Both the position numbers and the translations under genes were made by a program. A stretch of 64,000 bases of DNA. Source: Bacteroidota bacterium. GTDB taxonomy: Bacteria > Bacteroidota > Bacteroidia > UKL13-3. Positions 29,870 through 39,129 of this stretch are shown piece after piece. The stretch covers positions 217,314 to 281,313 of the forward strand of contig JAAFJM010000002.1 of assembly GCA_013298895.1 (NCBI GenBank), written 5' to 3'. The notes beneath the pieces are model-generated. The model was given only the letters and a program-made list of their open reading frames with translations. It searched no databases and was not told the DNA's origin. Numbering within the stretch: the first letter of the stretch is position 1; each line of letters opens with the position of its first letter.

Positions 29870-30697
29870 ATGACTAACTACAAAGTTTTCCAAATTAACT
29901 GCGGTACCGATTTAACTGATATTTTAATAGCTGAATTAGCCGAAATTGGCTTTGAAGGATTTTTGGAAAATGAAACTGGTTTTGAAGCCTATTTATTAGA
30001 AAGTGAATACAATGAAAATTTATTCAAAGAAATTGTAAGTAATTATAGTTTATCCCAAAATCAAATCATTGAAAACACCATTCCTCAACAAAATTGGAAT
30101 GCACAATGGGAAAGTAGTTTTGAGCCTGTAATAGTAAGCAATCAATTAATTATAAAAGCGCCTTTTCATCAAATTGAACAAAAATATCCTTACGAAATAA
30201 TTATTCAACCTAAAACATCTTTTGGAACTGGCCACCATGAAACCACACAAAGTATTATGGAATTAATGCTTAAAATGGAATTTAAAAATAAAACCGTTTT
30301 TGATTTTGGCTGCGGCACAGGGGTTTTGGCTATTTTAGCTTCGCAATTAGGAGCTACCACCATTTTTGCCAACGATATTGACGATTGGGCTTTTGAAAAT
30401 GTGGGCGAAAATGCAGCCATGAATAATATAACCAATATCGATTATCAAAAAGGCGATTTAAGCATAGTTCCCAATACCGAATACGATATCATTTTAGCCA
30501 ATATCAACAAAAATATTTTACAAAAAAGTTTTGAGCAATTAAGCAAACATGTTAAAGCAAATGGTATAATTTTAATAAGCGGTTTTTATGAATCTGATTT
30601 GCTTGATTTGTTAAATTGCTGCCAAGCTTTTGGCCTAAATTTACAACAAAAAGTGGTTACCAATAATTGGTGTGCGGCAGTGTTAAACAATCAATAA
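29870..30697 (+). CDS. prmA: Ribosomal protein L11 methyltransferase
   Basis: IIQPKTSFGTGHHETTQSIMELML...VFDFGCGTGVLAILASQLGA...DIILANINKNIL. Confidence 0.93.
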   Translation: MTNYKVFQINCGTDLTDILIAELAEIGFEGFLENETGFEAYLLESEYNENLFKEIVSNYSLSQNQIIENTIPQQNWNAQWESSFEPVIVSNQLIIKAPFHQIEQKYPYEIIIQPKTSFGTGHHETTQSIMELMLKMEFKNKTVFDFGCGTGVLAILASQLGATTIFANDIDDWAFENVGENAAMNNITNIDYQKGDLSIVPNTEYDIILANINKNILQKSFEQLSKHVKANGIILISGFYESDLLDLLNCCQAFGLNLQQKVVTNNWCAAVLNNQ

Positions 30698-30729
30698 CTT
30701 AAAAGTATCTTTTCGATAATTTAAGAAAA

Positions 30730-31377
30730 CTAACTTAAAGTAAAAAATTCTGTTTTTTCGGTGGTATGCGAGCGTAAAATGCCGGCACTTACTAAATTAA
30801 TCAGCATTTTTTGTGCTCGCCAACGACCTATGTTCAGTAATTTTGACACTTCCTTTAAAGTAATTTTATTATTGGTGTTTAGATATTGCAATAAACCTTG
30901 CTCGTGCTTACTGTATGCAATAAAAGTATTGGTATTATTAGTTTGTCGTTTTAATACATCTAATACAATTTTACTGGCCAATAAAGTTTTATCGGCTACA
31001 CGAATATGTGCCCACCATTTACCATCTTCATCTTTGGCATAATAAGGTTTGTCGTTTCCTTCAGGAATAATGCATTCAATAACAGTTTTACCGCCTATCT
31101 CCCACTCTACCAAAGTTATTTTTATTTCGGGTTTGCAGTAAAAACTTGCGGCCAAATCAAGCATGTATTTTTCGTCTTCGCTTTTTACGCCTGAAATGGT
31201 TTTATTATCGTTAACGCCAACTAGTAAAGTTCCGCCTTTGTGGTTAGCAAAAGCAGCCATGGTTTTAGCAATTTTATTGGCCGAAGAAATGGTTTTTTTA
31301 AAATCCAATTGTTCACCCTCGCCCCTACTTATTAGCTGCATTACATGTGGAAACGATATGTTTTTATGGAAACTCAA
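30730..31377 (-). CDS. AlbA_2/Schlafen-type putative ATP-binding protein
   Basis: GEGEQLDFKKTISSANKIAKTMAAFANHKGGTLLVGVNDNKTISGV. Confidence 0.8.
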   Translation of the reverse strand: MSFHKNISFPHVMQLISRGEGEQLDFKKTISSANKIAKTMAAFANHKGGTLLVGVNDNKTISGVKSEDEKYMLDLAASFYCKPEIKITLVEWEIGGKTVIECIIPEGNDKPYYAKDEDGKWWAHIRVADKTLLASKIVLDVLKRQTNNTNTFIAYSKHEQGLLQYLNTNNKITLKEVSKLLNIGRWRAQKMLINLVSAGILRSHTTEKTEFFTLS

Positions 31378-31587
31378 GACAAAAATTTTACTTAATTAAT
31401 ACCTTTATGAAAGTATAATTTAAAACATTACGCAAACAAATAAGTTTTTATTAAAAATACGCTATTTAAATTTTAAATATTTGATTCATTTATCAATAAA
31501 ATTTTTATGGCACATATTTTAAATATAATTAGTTAATACCAACACAAATTCTACATTTGAACTAAACAAAAATACATTCAATCAATT

Positions 31588-31872
31588 ATGGATACTACAT
31601 TTGAAATTATTGAAAAAGAAGCAATCGAAACATTAAAATTCCCGCACCAAGAAGTTTTAAAAGATGCTGAGAAAATTAAAGACAGAACCGATAACTTAAA
31701 CAAAGCACTTTCGCTGGGAAATTTAGAGCATTTTAAAATAAAAATATATTTTGAAGACAATACCAAAAAGCGCATGGTTGATACCACTGTTTGGGGATTA
31801 ACAGAAGAACGAGTTATTTTAAAACAAGGAGTAGTAATTCCAATTGAAAGAATTCACAAATTAGAATTATAG
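31588..31872 (+). CDS. Conserved-looking hypothetical protein
   Basis: 94 aa, well-formed ORF with basic/acidic composition; no family recognised. Confidence 0.5.
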   Translation: MDTTFEIIEKEAIETLKFPHQEVLKDAEKIKDRTDNLNKALSLGNLEHFKIKIYFEDNTKKRMVDTTVWGLTEERVILKQGVVIPIERIHKLEL

Positions 31873-31887
31873 CCAATAAAATAGTTG

Positions 31888-32220
31888 TTACAAAGCCAAC
31901 TCCACATTTGGATCCCAAAAGTGTTTATCAAAATCTTTTATTTGGTTATTTTCAATTACAAAACCTTCGGCCTCCAATAGTTCTTGCATGGAATTTTCTC
32001 CAAAATGGTGTTTTCCTGTTAGCAAACCATTTCTATTCACTACTCTGTGAGCAGGAATTGGTGGGATTAATTGATGGCTAGCATTCATGGCATAACCCAC
32101 CATTCTGCTACTTTTGGCACTACCTAAATACTTAGCTATGGCGCCATAACTAGTAGCCTTTCCAAACGGAATTTGCCTCACCACATCAAATACGTTGTCA
32201 AAAAAGGTGTACTTATCCAA
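31888..32220 (-). CDS. MGMT-family alkyltransferase-like (ATL) protein lacking the catalytic Cys
   Basis: VRQIPFGKATSYGAIAKYLG...AMNASHQLIPPIPAHRVVNRNGLLTGKHHFG; PAHRV instead of PCHRV. Confidence 0.85.
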   Translation of the reverse strand: MDKYTFFDNVFDVVRQIPFGKATSYGAIAKYLGSAKSSRMVGYAMNASHQLIPPIPAHRVVNRNGLLTGKHHFGENSMQELLEAEGFVIENNQIKDFDKHFWDPNVELAL

Positions 32221-33375
32221 TTAAATCAATTTTTGAAAAGCTTTTATCCATCTGTCAGGTATTTCGTTAGAAAGTGCAATTTGGTAATCAGCATAACTGC
32301 ATGGCACCATAAATGAGCCCTTATTATCGCTTCTATCCTTAGGATATGGCACTTCCATCCACCATCTTTCACTCAATATATTTTTATAAAAAGTAATTTC
32401 ATAAGTTTCTTGAATACTAGTATAATAAACCATAAAGTCATTACTTTCTTTGGTTGGGTATTCTACCTTTCTATTTCCAAATCCATCTATAAAATACCAA
32501 AGCATCTGAGCTGCTAATTGACTAGTTAAATTATTCAAATCATGTGTAGGATTTATATTATAAATACCAAATGATTTCAAATCATTACTCATTCCTGCAT
32601 AACGGGCAATTTGACAAGCCTCTTCGCCCATAAAACCATTGGCTGATGGCATATTTTGACCATGTGCATCGGCTGCTTTTATTGCCGAAATATTAAATGC
32701 CATCATATCTGCATTTCTGCAAAAAGGTTCAATATCTTGAATTTTATTTCGAAAATTTCCTACTCGAAGCATATCAAAGTTCATTCGCTCAAACGCATCG
32801 TAGTTTTCAGGTTCTACAAAATAACTTTGATGCCCAATATGCGCAATATTGAACAAATAGTTTTTTGGATGTGCAATTATTTTACTGATGTATCCGTTAT
32901 TTTCGGGATTATCGTCATCAAATTTCAAGGCCACTCTTGCATCTACAAACAATACATTCATATTAAAATGTGTTTCCTCGTAAGCAGCATATTGAGCATA
33001 AACAAAATCTTCGCTGGCACCTATTATTAAACACATAATATTCTTTTTCAAAAGTGTTGCAATAGTTTGTTTAAGTGCAAAATAAGTATCGCTTAAAGTG
33101 TTACCTGCTTCAATATTTCCTAAATCAACTATGCGAAAATCATTTCTATGCTTAATTAACTGATAAAATTCTTTTCTAACAGCATTTGCAGCCAATGCCG
33201 ACCCACTAAATTCAGGTCTTAATCTATCATCGCAAACTCCAACAATAGCAATATCAACATTATCTAAATTATCTGCATTATTGGTAAATGTGGTGCTATA
33301 AAAAATACTCTTTTGGCTACAGTTTGAGGCTAAAAAATCGATAGTGCTTTTCGGTATAGGTTTTAAAAATTCCAT
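32221..33375 (-). CDS. Arginase/formimidoylglutamase superfamily protein
   Basis: 384 aa; IAIVGVCDDRL, LIIGASEDFVYAQYAAYEE, ADMMAFNISAIKAADAHGQ; ureohydrolase-like layout with divergent metal motifs. Confidence 0.65.
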   Translation of the reverse strand: MEFLKPIPKSTIDFLASNCSQKSIFYSTTFTNNADNLDNVDIAIVGVCDDRLRPEFSGSALAANAVRKEFYQLIKHRNDFRIVDLGNIEAGNTLSDTYFALKQTIATLLKKNIMCLIIGASEDFVYAQYAAYEETHFNMNVLFVDARVALKFDDDNPENNGYISKIIAHPKNYLFNIAHIGHQSYFVEPENYDAFERMNFDMLRVGNFRNKIQDIEPFCRNADMMAFNISAIKAADAHGQNMPSANGFMGEEACQIARYAGMSNDLKSFGIYNINPTHDLNNLTSQLAAQMLWYFIDGFGNRKVEYPTKESNDFMVYYTSIQETYEITFYKNILSERWWMEVPYPKDRSDNKGSFMVPCSYADYQIALSNEIPDRWIKAFQKLI

Positions 33376-33486
33376 GGTTATTATTTTTATCTACTTTTAG
33401 TTTTAAACAATCGCTTAATTCATAGTAGCTATTTGCCTCAAAACTCATTAATTTGTTGGCATATAAAATAAACATATCCACAAACA

Positions 33487-34509
33487 GTGATTTTAGTTAC
33501 CGGTTCAACAGGTTTTTTAGGTGCCCACATGGCTTGTTATTTAATTTTACAAGGTAAAAAAATAAAGCTAATTAGGCGAAGTACAGCTAGTTTGGCTGAG
33601 TTTAACAAAATATTTAATTATTATTTCAAACATTTCAAAATTGATGCTAAAAATGCATTATTCGAATCTTTGAATTGGGTAGAAGCCGATATTTTAAATT
33701 TGCCACAACTTCAAGAAGCATTTATTGGTGTTACTGAAGTATATCATTGCGCAGCAATGGTAAGTTTTGCCCAAGCCGATAAAACTAAAATGGACAAAAC
33801 CAATGTAGAAGGAACTGCCAATATGGTAAATCTTGCTCTCATTAATAAGGTTGAAAAATTTTGCTATATCAGTTCTATAGCGGCTATTGGTCGTAGTTTG
33901 AATGGTACAACCATCAACGAAAATTGCAAATGGGAAAATGGAAAATTAAATAGCAATTATGCCATTAGCAAGTACAAGGCCGAGATGGAAGTTTGGAGAG
34001 CCAAAGAAGAAGGTTTGAATGTATGTATTGTTAATCCTGGCGTTATATTAGGTTATGGCGATTTCACAAAAGGTTCTGTGGTTCTTTTTAACTCTATTTA
34101 CAAAGGAATGCCATTTTATACCAATGGTGTAAACGGCTATATTGACGTACAAGATATTACTAAAGTTTGTCTTCAATTAATGGAACAAAATATTTTTGGT
34201 GAACGCTATATTTTAGTGAGTGAAAGCATTAGTATAAAAAGTTTATTTTTCAATATTGCCAAATACCTAGAGGTAAAGCCGCCCAAAATAGCCGTAACTC
34301 CATTTCTTAGTGAAGTGGCATGGCGTGTATTTGCCATAGTTCGCTTTTTAAAATTATCGACATTTAGCTTAACAAAAGAAACTGCAAGAGCATCGCAGAA
34401 ACAATTTTATTATGACAATAATAAAATAATTAAAACGCTCAATTTTAAATTTAAACCTGTTGAACAAACAATTAAAGAAGTGTGTAATGCCTTTTTGGTT
34501 GATTTGTAG
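33487..34509 (+). CDS. NAD(P)-dependent epimerase/reductase (extended SDR), GTG start
   Basis: ILVTGSTGFLGAHMACYLI; YHCAAMVSF; YAISKYKAE; first codon at 33487 is GTG. Confidence 0.85.
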   Translation: MILVTGSTGFLGAHMACYLILQGKKIKLIRRSTASLAEFNKIFNYYFKHFKIDAKNALFESLNWVEADILNLPQLQEAFIGVTEVYHCAAMVSFAQADKTKMDKTNVEGTANMVNLALINKVEKFCYISSIAAIGRSLNGTTINENCKWENGKLNSNYAISKYKAEMEVWRAKEEGLNVCIVNPGVILGYGDFTKGSVVLFNSIYKGMPFYTNGVNGYIDVQDITKVCLQLMEQNIFGERYILVSESISIKSLFFNIAKYLEVKPPKIAVTPFLSEVAWRVFAIVRFLKLSTFSLTKETARASQKQFYYDNNKIIKTLNFKFKPVEQTIKEVCNAFLVDL

Positions 34510-34547
34510 TTGAAGTTAACTACATTTTAAATTAATTAAATTTAAGT

Positions 34548-34985
34548 CTATTTTTTCTTTTTCCCAAAGTCTTTTGGACCGAAACCTTGTTCAGCTAATG
34601 CTTGCCAATATTCTTTTCCATAAGCCACAAAAATTTCATCACCTGGAATGAAATTGCGACTTGCTATGATATATACCCTACCACGTATTATTTCAAAACG
34701 CGCATTGTTTTTAAGTCCACTAATTTTAGTAAATCCATTAGCATCATTGCAATATCTTGCCAAACTATCTAAGTGATGTTGCGCATCAATACATTTCTTT
34801 TCACTTATATAAAAATAGTATGCACCGACTCCATCTTTAATTTCATTGTTTCTACGCTCACATTCCTTCCAAGTGATAACATCCCCAATATATTCAATTA
34901 TTCGTTCGCCACGCTTAATTTTTGCATCGGTAAACAATCCTTTTCCTGCACCTTTCAGTGTGCTTTCAGCTACATATAATGCCAT
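34548..34985 (-). CDS. SET-domain protein (putative protein lysine methyltransferase)
   Basis: GKGLFTDAKIKRGERIIEYIGDVI...ARYCNDANGFTK...NARFEIIRGRVYIIASRNFIPGDEIFVAYGKEYW. Confidence 0.85.
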   Translation of the reverse strand: MALYVAESTLKGAGKGLFTDAKIKRGERIIEYIGDVITWKECERRNNEIKDGVGAYYFYISEKKCIDAQHHLDSLARYCNDANGFTKISGLKNNARFEIIRGRVYIIASRNFIPGDEIFVAYGKEYWQALAEQGFGPKDFGKKKK

Positions 34986-35007
34986 CTAATTTAAATTTAA
35001 TTTAATA

Positions 35008-35667
35008 CTAAATTCTAGCTATTGCTCTATCTTGTTTACCTATTATCATTCTAAAATGATCATCAAGTACATTTAAACTATTTTCAAAATGCTCATTATT
35101 ATTTACTATGATATCCGCTTGAGGCATAAATGGAAGTAAGAATTTTTGATATGCAGGCATTACATGATTTTTCCATTGGTAATGAATATAATCAGTTGGA
35201 ATATTACGTTCAGCTGAATCTCGCTTAAGCCTTCTGTTTAATGCTATTGACTCATCAGCTTGAATAAATATTTTTAAATCAAATTGTTTTCTAATAGCCT
35301 CCGAGTAAAAAATAAAAAGTCCTTCGCACACTATTATTGGAGCTGGTTTAAATGTTAAAAGGGGCCCTACCTGATTTTCATGTTGAAACAAATACTCATT
35401 ACGATATATTGTTTCATTATTATGTAATTTTTCTAAATCTTTTGCAAATGCATTTAAATCTATGCATTCAGGTAAATCAAAATTAATATTCCCTTCTTCA
35501 TCTAATATATGCTCATATGCCAATTTATAATAATTATCTTGGCTTATAACACACAACTCGTCAGTGCTAAATAATTTTTTTAGTGAATTTAAAAAATGGG
35601 TTTTACCCATGGCACTTCCACCTGTTATACCAACTAAATAAGGTTTTTGAACTTGCATAATCGGCAT
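35008..35667 (-). CDS. Uridine kinase-family P-loop kinase
   Basis: YLVGITGGSAMGKTHFL; VISQDNYYK; IIVCEGLFIFY; RLKRDSAERNI. Confidence 0.85.
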   Translation of the reverse strand: MPIMQVQKPYLVGITGGSAMGKTHFLNSLKKLFSTDELCVISQDNYYKLAYEHILDEEGNINFDLPECIDLNAFAKDLEKLHNNETIYRNEYLFQHENQVGPLLTFKPAPIIVCEGLFIFYSEAIRKQFDLKIFIQADESIALNRRLKRDSAERNIPTDYIHYQWKNHVMPAYQKFLLPFMPQADIIVNNNEHFENSLNVLDDHFRMIIGKQDRAIARI

Positions 35668-35730
35668 GCAAAATAGGTTTTATTAAGGAGTAAATAAAAC
35701 CTATTTTAAATATGCTTAATTGATTTTTAT

Positions 35731-36750
35731 TTATTTAAACAATTGCAATAAGCAAGTTTTCAAAATATCAGCCATATTTTTAGCCTTTAAAAACCTTTGA
35801 TTTTTATAGTGAATAGCTAATTCGTTTTTAAGCTTTTCTATATTTTGAGGAGTAGAAATAGCATCTTTACTCATTGCATTTAACAAATTAAACATTGGCC
35901 AACGAGCTGCTTTAAGCCTTGCTACCATTACTGAACGTTCTTCGCGTTGGTATTGGTAAATGCTTTCTTTGCTTAAACATTGAGTTGCTAGTTCCACGTA
36001 ATCTTTATTTTGTTTATAAAACTGTGGCAGGTAAACATTTTTCCTGCCCTCATGGCTTTGTTGGTCAAAATCTATTGCTCTTATTCTGTAATGAATTTCT
36101 TCAAAATCGGGGATAACCTGAATAACAAAATTGCTAGAATGCATATCGCCTAAAAGCCTAATAAAACAACGCTCGTTAAATTTTACGAATTCCTTAGCTA
36201 GCCTGATTGCATTGAAGTTTTCTTTGTTAAAATAAAGCTTCAAAAAATCATCACCAGGAACCCCAACTATGTGTTCTTCAATTAATGTATCGCCACTAAC
36301 TAAATAGCTTATACGATTTGGAGATAACAAATGCTCTAATTCTAAACCATAAATCCTAGATGCATCAGCATTTTTTACATAAAAATAATCAAAATTATCG
36401 TTCAGTTTATTAATAATCCTGATTCTAAAAGGCATTGAATTTCCATACAAACAATAATCAATTCGCTCCACGGCCAAATGCTCTAAAATATTAACATCTC
36501 CGCCTGTTTTAAGCAAAGCATAAATTTTTAATAAATCGTAATGAATTTGTTCTGTATCGCTTTGCGGATAAAGGCAAGTTTCCCATAAAGTATCTTTTCC
36601 TTTTTTATCATAAAGTGCTATGCTGTCACTAAAATTTTTTAAGTGAGGATACTGAATTGGCAAGTTAATGCCACGACCGTGGGTTTGCAAATAATGCCTT
36701 AAGTGCGGGCTTACCTTTACAGGTTGTTTACGTTTACTAATTTGTTGCAA
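35731..36750 (-). CDS. Hypothetical protein with phosphotransferase/kinase-like catalytic motifs
   Basis: RLLGDMHSSNFVIQV...YRIRAIDFDQQ resembles the catalytic D-x-H-x2-N and metal-binding D-F-D of APH/Kdo-kinase folds. Confidence 0.45.
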   Translation of the reverse strand: MQQISKRKQPVKVSPHLRHYLQTHGRGINLPIQYPHLKNFSDSIALYDKKGKDTLWETCLYPQSDTEQIHYDLLKIYALLKTGGDVNILEHLAVERIDYCLYGNSMPFRIRIINKLNDNFDYFYVKNADASRIYGLELEHLLSPNRISYLVSGDTLIEEHIVGVPGDDFLKLYFNKENFNAIRLAKEFVKFNERCFIRLLGDMHSSNFVIQVIPDFEEIHYRIRAIDFDQQSHEGRKNVYLPQFYKQNKDYVELATQCLSKESIYQYQREERSVMVARLKAARWPMFNLLNAMSKDAISTPQNIEKLKNELAIHYKNQRFLKAKNMADILKTCLLQLFK

Positions 36751-36846
36751 TCAATTTGGTGTTTAATGTAAAAAACAAACTTAGTAATAAATTCTGAATC
36801 GAGGTTTATGATTTGTTTTTAAAAGTATAACTTATTCCATTTAAAG

Positions 36847-36893
36847 CCATAATAAATGTTGTTTTGATAATTATTGAAAACACTTTATTATGG
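36847..36893. repeat. Long intergenic inverted repeat
   Basis: CCATAATAAATGTTGTTTTGATAATTATTGAAAACACTTTATTATGG; 10-bp perfect outer stem plus inner TTTTga/AAAA pairing. Confidence 0.5.
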
Positions 36894-36939
36894 TATTTTT
36901 ATTGTGGTAATATTAGTCTGACATTTAAATGATTTAAAC

Positions 36940-36976
36940 AAAAAACGCAAGCATTTTTGGTACTTGCGTTTTTTTA
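36940..36976 (-). terminator. Rho-independent terminator after peroxiredoxin
   Basis: AAAAAACGCAAGCATTTTTGGTACTTGCGTTTTTTT. Confidence 0.75.
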
Positions 36977-36994
36977 TTATTAGCTAACTAAGTA

Positions 36995-37468
36995 TTAGTT
37001 CAATTCAGCTAAAGTAGCGTTAATAGCTTCAAAATTAGGCAAATCGCCAGGACTTGCTAATACTTCAGCATATTGAATAACACCTTCTTTGTCAATTACA
37101 AAAGCTGAGCGTTTTGAAACACCTTGCATACCAAAAGCAGGGAAAGTTTCGTACAATGCGCCATAAGCAGCCGATGTTGTTTTATTAAAGTCCGACAACA
37201 AATCAAATGATAAGTTTTGTTCAGTTTTAAATTTATCTAAAACAAATAAAGAATCAACCGAAATAGCTACCACATCGGCATTATCGTTTTTATACATAGT
37301 AATGGCATCGCGCACTGTGCACAATTGTGCTGTGCAAACGCCTGTAAAAGCTAATGGAAAAAAGTGTACCACTAGGTTTTTACCTTTAAAATCTTCTAAT
37401 TTAACTTCCTTTTTTTCAGTATTTAATAATGAAAACGAAGGTGCTTTATTTCCTTTTTGTAGTGTCAT
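36995..37468 (-). CDS. Peroxiredoxin (AhpC/TSA)
   Basis: HFFPLAFTGVCTAQLCTVRDAI; AYGALYETF. Confidence 0.9.
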   Translation of the reverse strand: MTLQKGNKAPSFSLLNTEKKEVKLEDFKGKNLVVHFFPLAFTGVCTAQLCTVRDAITMYKNDNADVVAISVDSLFVLDKFKTEQNLSFDLLSDFNKTTSAAYGALYETFPAFGMQGVSKRSAFVIDKEGVIQYAEVLASPGDLPNFEAINATLAELN

Positions 37469-37535
37469 GTTATATTTTGTTGTTATAATTTTTAAACTGC
37501 AATACTAAAAAAATGTTTTGACCAATTTTAGATTA

Positions 37536-38540
37536 TTATTTTATTCTTTTCATTCCCTCAATTGCTAATTGATACTGTGGGCTGTATTTCAAAACAAATT
37601 CGTAGTTTAGTTTAGCATTTTCTTTGTCTTTTAACATTTCGTAACAAAGGCCGCGCATGTAGTAAGCTGGCAAATAATCGTTCATCATTCGCACACATAA
37701 ATCAAAATTATGAATAGCTTCTTTTAAAAAACCAGTTTCAAAATTAATATAGCCTACGTTGTAATAGCATTGGTAATAATTCATGTTTTTGTCAATTACC
37801 TTTTTGTAATCGCTTAAAGCCATTTTGAATTGTTTTTGGCTTTGCCAAAATGTTCCTCTTGCAAAAAACGCATCTTCATCGTTTGGTCTAATTCTAATGG
37901 CTGCGTTTATATATTCTAAAGCCAATCTGTTATTTTGAGCCATTAAAATTTTTGCCAAAATCATGTGGCTATCAAAATCGTTATTATCTAATTCAATGGC
38001 TTTTTGGAAGTTTAAAATAGCTTTAGCAGTATCGCCCACATCTTTATAATTCATGGCTCTAATGTGATAAGCGTAAGCCTTGGTTTTATCTAATGCCAAA
38101 ACCGAATTGGCTAAATTAATTGACTTTTCGTGCTCTTTTGTAATGTAGTATAAATCAGCAAGTTTTATTTTTGCGTCAATAAATTCTGGTGCTAATGCAA
38201 TTGCTTTTTCATAGTTTTTAGCAGCTAGTAATGAGCGATTTAAGCCATAATTACAACGCGCTTGCATATAAAAATAATTTGGATTGGTTGAATCTAAGGT
38301 ACAAGCATCTTTAAAATCAATTTCGGCTCTTTCTAAAATATCGGCAGCAAAATACTTTTCACCTCTTTCAAAATACAATTCAGGATTGCGCGGATTTTCT
38401 TGAATTTTTATCGAAATCTCTTGAACACCAGCTTTTATGGCTACTGAATCAATATTGGCAGAGGAAGCGGTTTTATTTGTATTGTTGCCGCAGGCAATAA
38501 CAAAAAGGGCAGCAATAAAAAGGATAGTATTTTTATACAT
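37536..38540 (-). CDS. TPR-repeat lipoprotein
   Basis: Lipobox-like FVIACGN; repeated TPR units (AYHIRAMNYKDVGDTAKAILNFQKAIELD etc.). Confidence 0.85.
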   Translation of the reverse strand: MYKNTILFIAALFVIACGNNTNKTASSANIDSVAIKAGVQEISIKIQENPRNPELYFERGEKYFAADILERAEIDFKDACTLDSTNPNYFYMQARCNYGLNRSLLAAKNYEKAIALAPEFIDAKIKLADLYYITKEHEKSINLANSVLALDKTKAYAYHIRAMNYKDVGDTAKAILNFQKAIELDNNDFDSHMILAKILMAQNNRLALEYINAAIRIRPNDEDAFFARGTFWQSQKQFKMALSDYKKVIDKNMNYYQCYYNVGYINFETGFLKEAIHNFDLCVRMMNDYLPAYYMRGLCYEMLKDKENAKLNYEFVLKYSPQYQLAIEGMKRIK

Positions 38541-38641
38541 TAATGGTAAATTTTAGCTGAAATAAATAAGTGTTTATTACAAGTCACAAAAAAACATAAT
38601 TTTGTTGGCTCAAAAAAGTTTTAAAGTTTAAGAAGTGTTAA

Positions 38642-39129
38642 TGTTTTTTTAGTGTTAAAGTGTTTATGTAGCTTTTGTTTATGAGTAAAATTGACCGTTT
38701 TGAAGATTTAGATTGCTGGAAGAAATCAAGAGAGTTGGTGAATTTAATCTTTGATATTTGCGAAAATCAAATGAAAAACAAAGATTTTTCTACTCAAGAC
38801 CAAATAAAACGAGCAGCTTTATCTACGATGAACAATATTGCAGAAGGATTTGGAAGATATAGTAATAAAGAGTTTATTCGTTTTTTGGAGTATTCAGCTG
38901 CTTCTTCAATGGAAATCAGAAGTATGTTGTATATTTTATCTGACAGAAAATACATTGATGAAATTGAATTTGAAAAATGTTATCAACTAACAAATGATCT
39001 TACCAATACTACTTTAGGCTTGATTAGGTATTTAAAGACATAAATTTAACTAGAAGAACTAAGAAAACAAAACTTTGAACTTAAAAACTTAAACACTTAT
39101 AACATAAAGACTTTAACACTCATAAAACA
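38642..39129. mobile_element. Candidate small cassette: four-helix-bundle gene between imperfect inverted repeats
   Basis: Left arm 38642..38670 TGTTTTTTTAGTGTTAAAGTGTTTATGTA; right arm 39101..39129 AACATAAAGACTTTAACACTCATAAAACA; 25/29 complementary; encloses the S23-like ORF. Confidence 0.4.
38681..39043 (+). CDS. Four-helix-bundle protein (S23 ribosomal / 23S IVS-associated, Avd-like)
   Basis: FEDLDCWKKSRELVNLIFDICENQ...SLSTMNNIAEGFGRYSNKEFIRFLEYSAASSMEIRSMLYI; ATG at 38681. Confidence 0.88.
   Translation: MSKIDRFEDLDCWKKSRELVNLIFDICENQMKNKDFSTQDQIKRAALSTMNNIAEGFGRYSNKEFIRFLEYSAASSMEIRSMLYILSDRKYIDEIEFEKCYQLTNDLTNTTLGLIRYLKT

Noticed and set aside
38681-39043. Diversity-generating retroelement (Avd-like protein)
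   Set aside because: No reverse transcriptase or template/variable repeat pair nearby, so only the four-helix-bundle call is supported.
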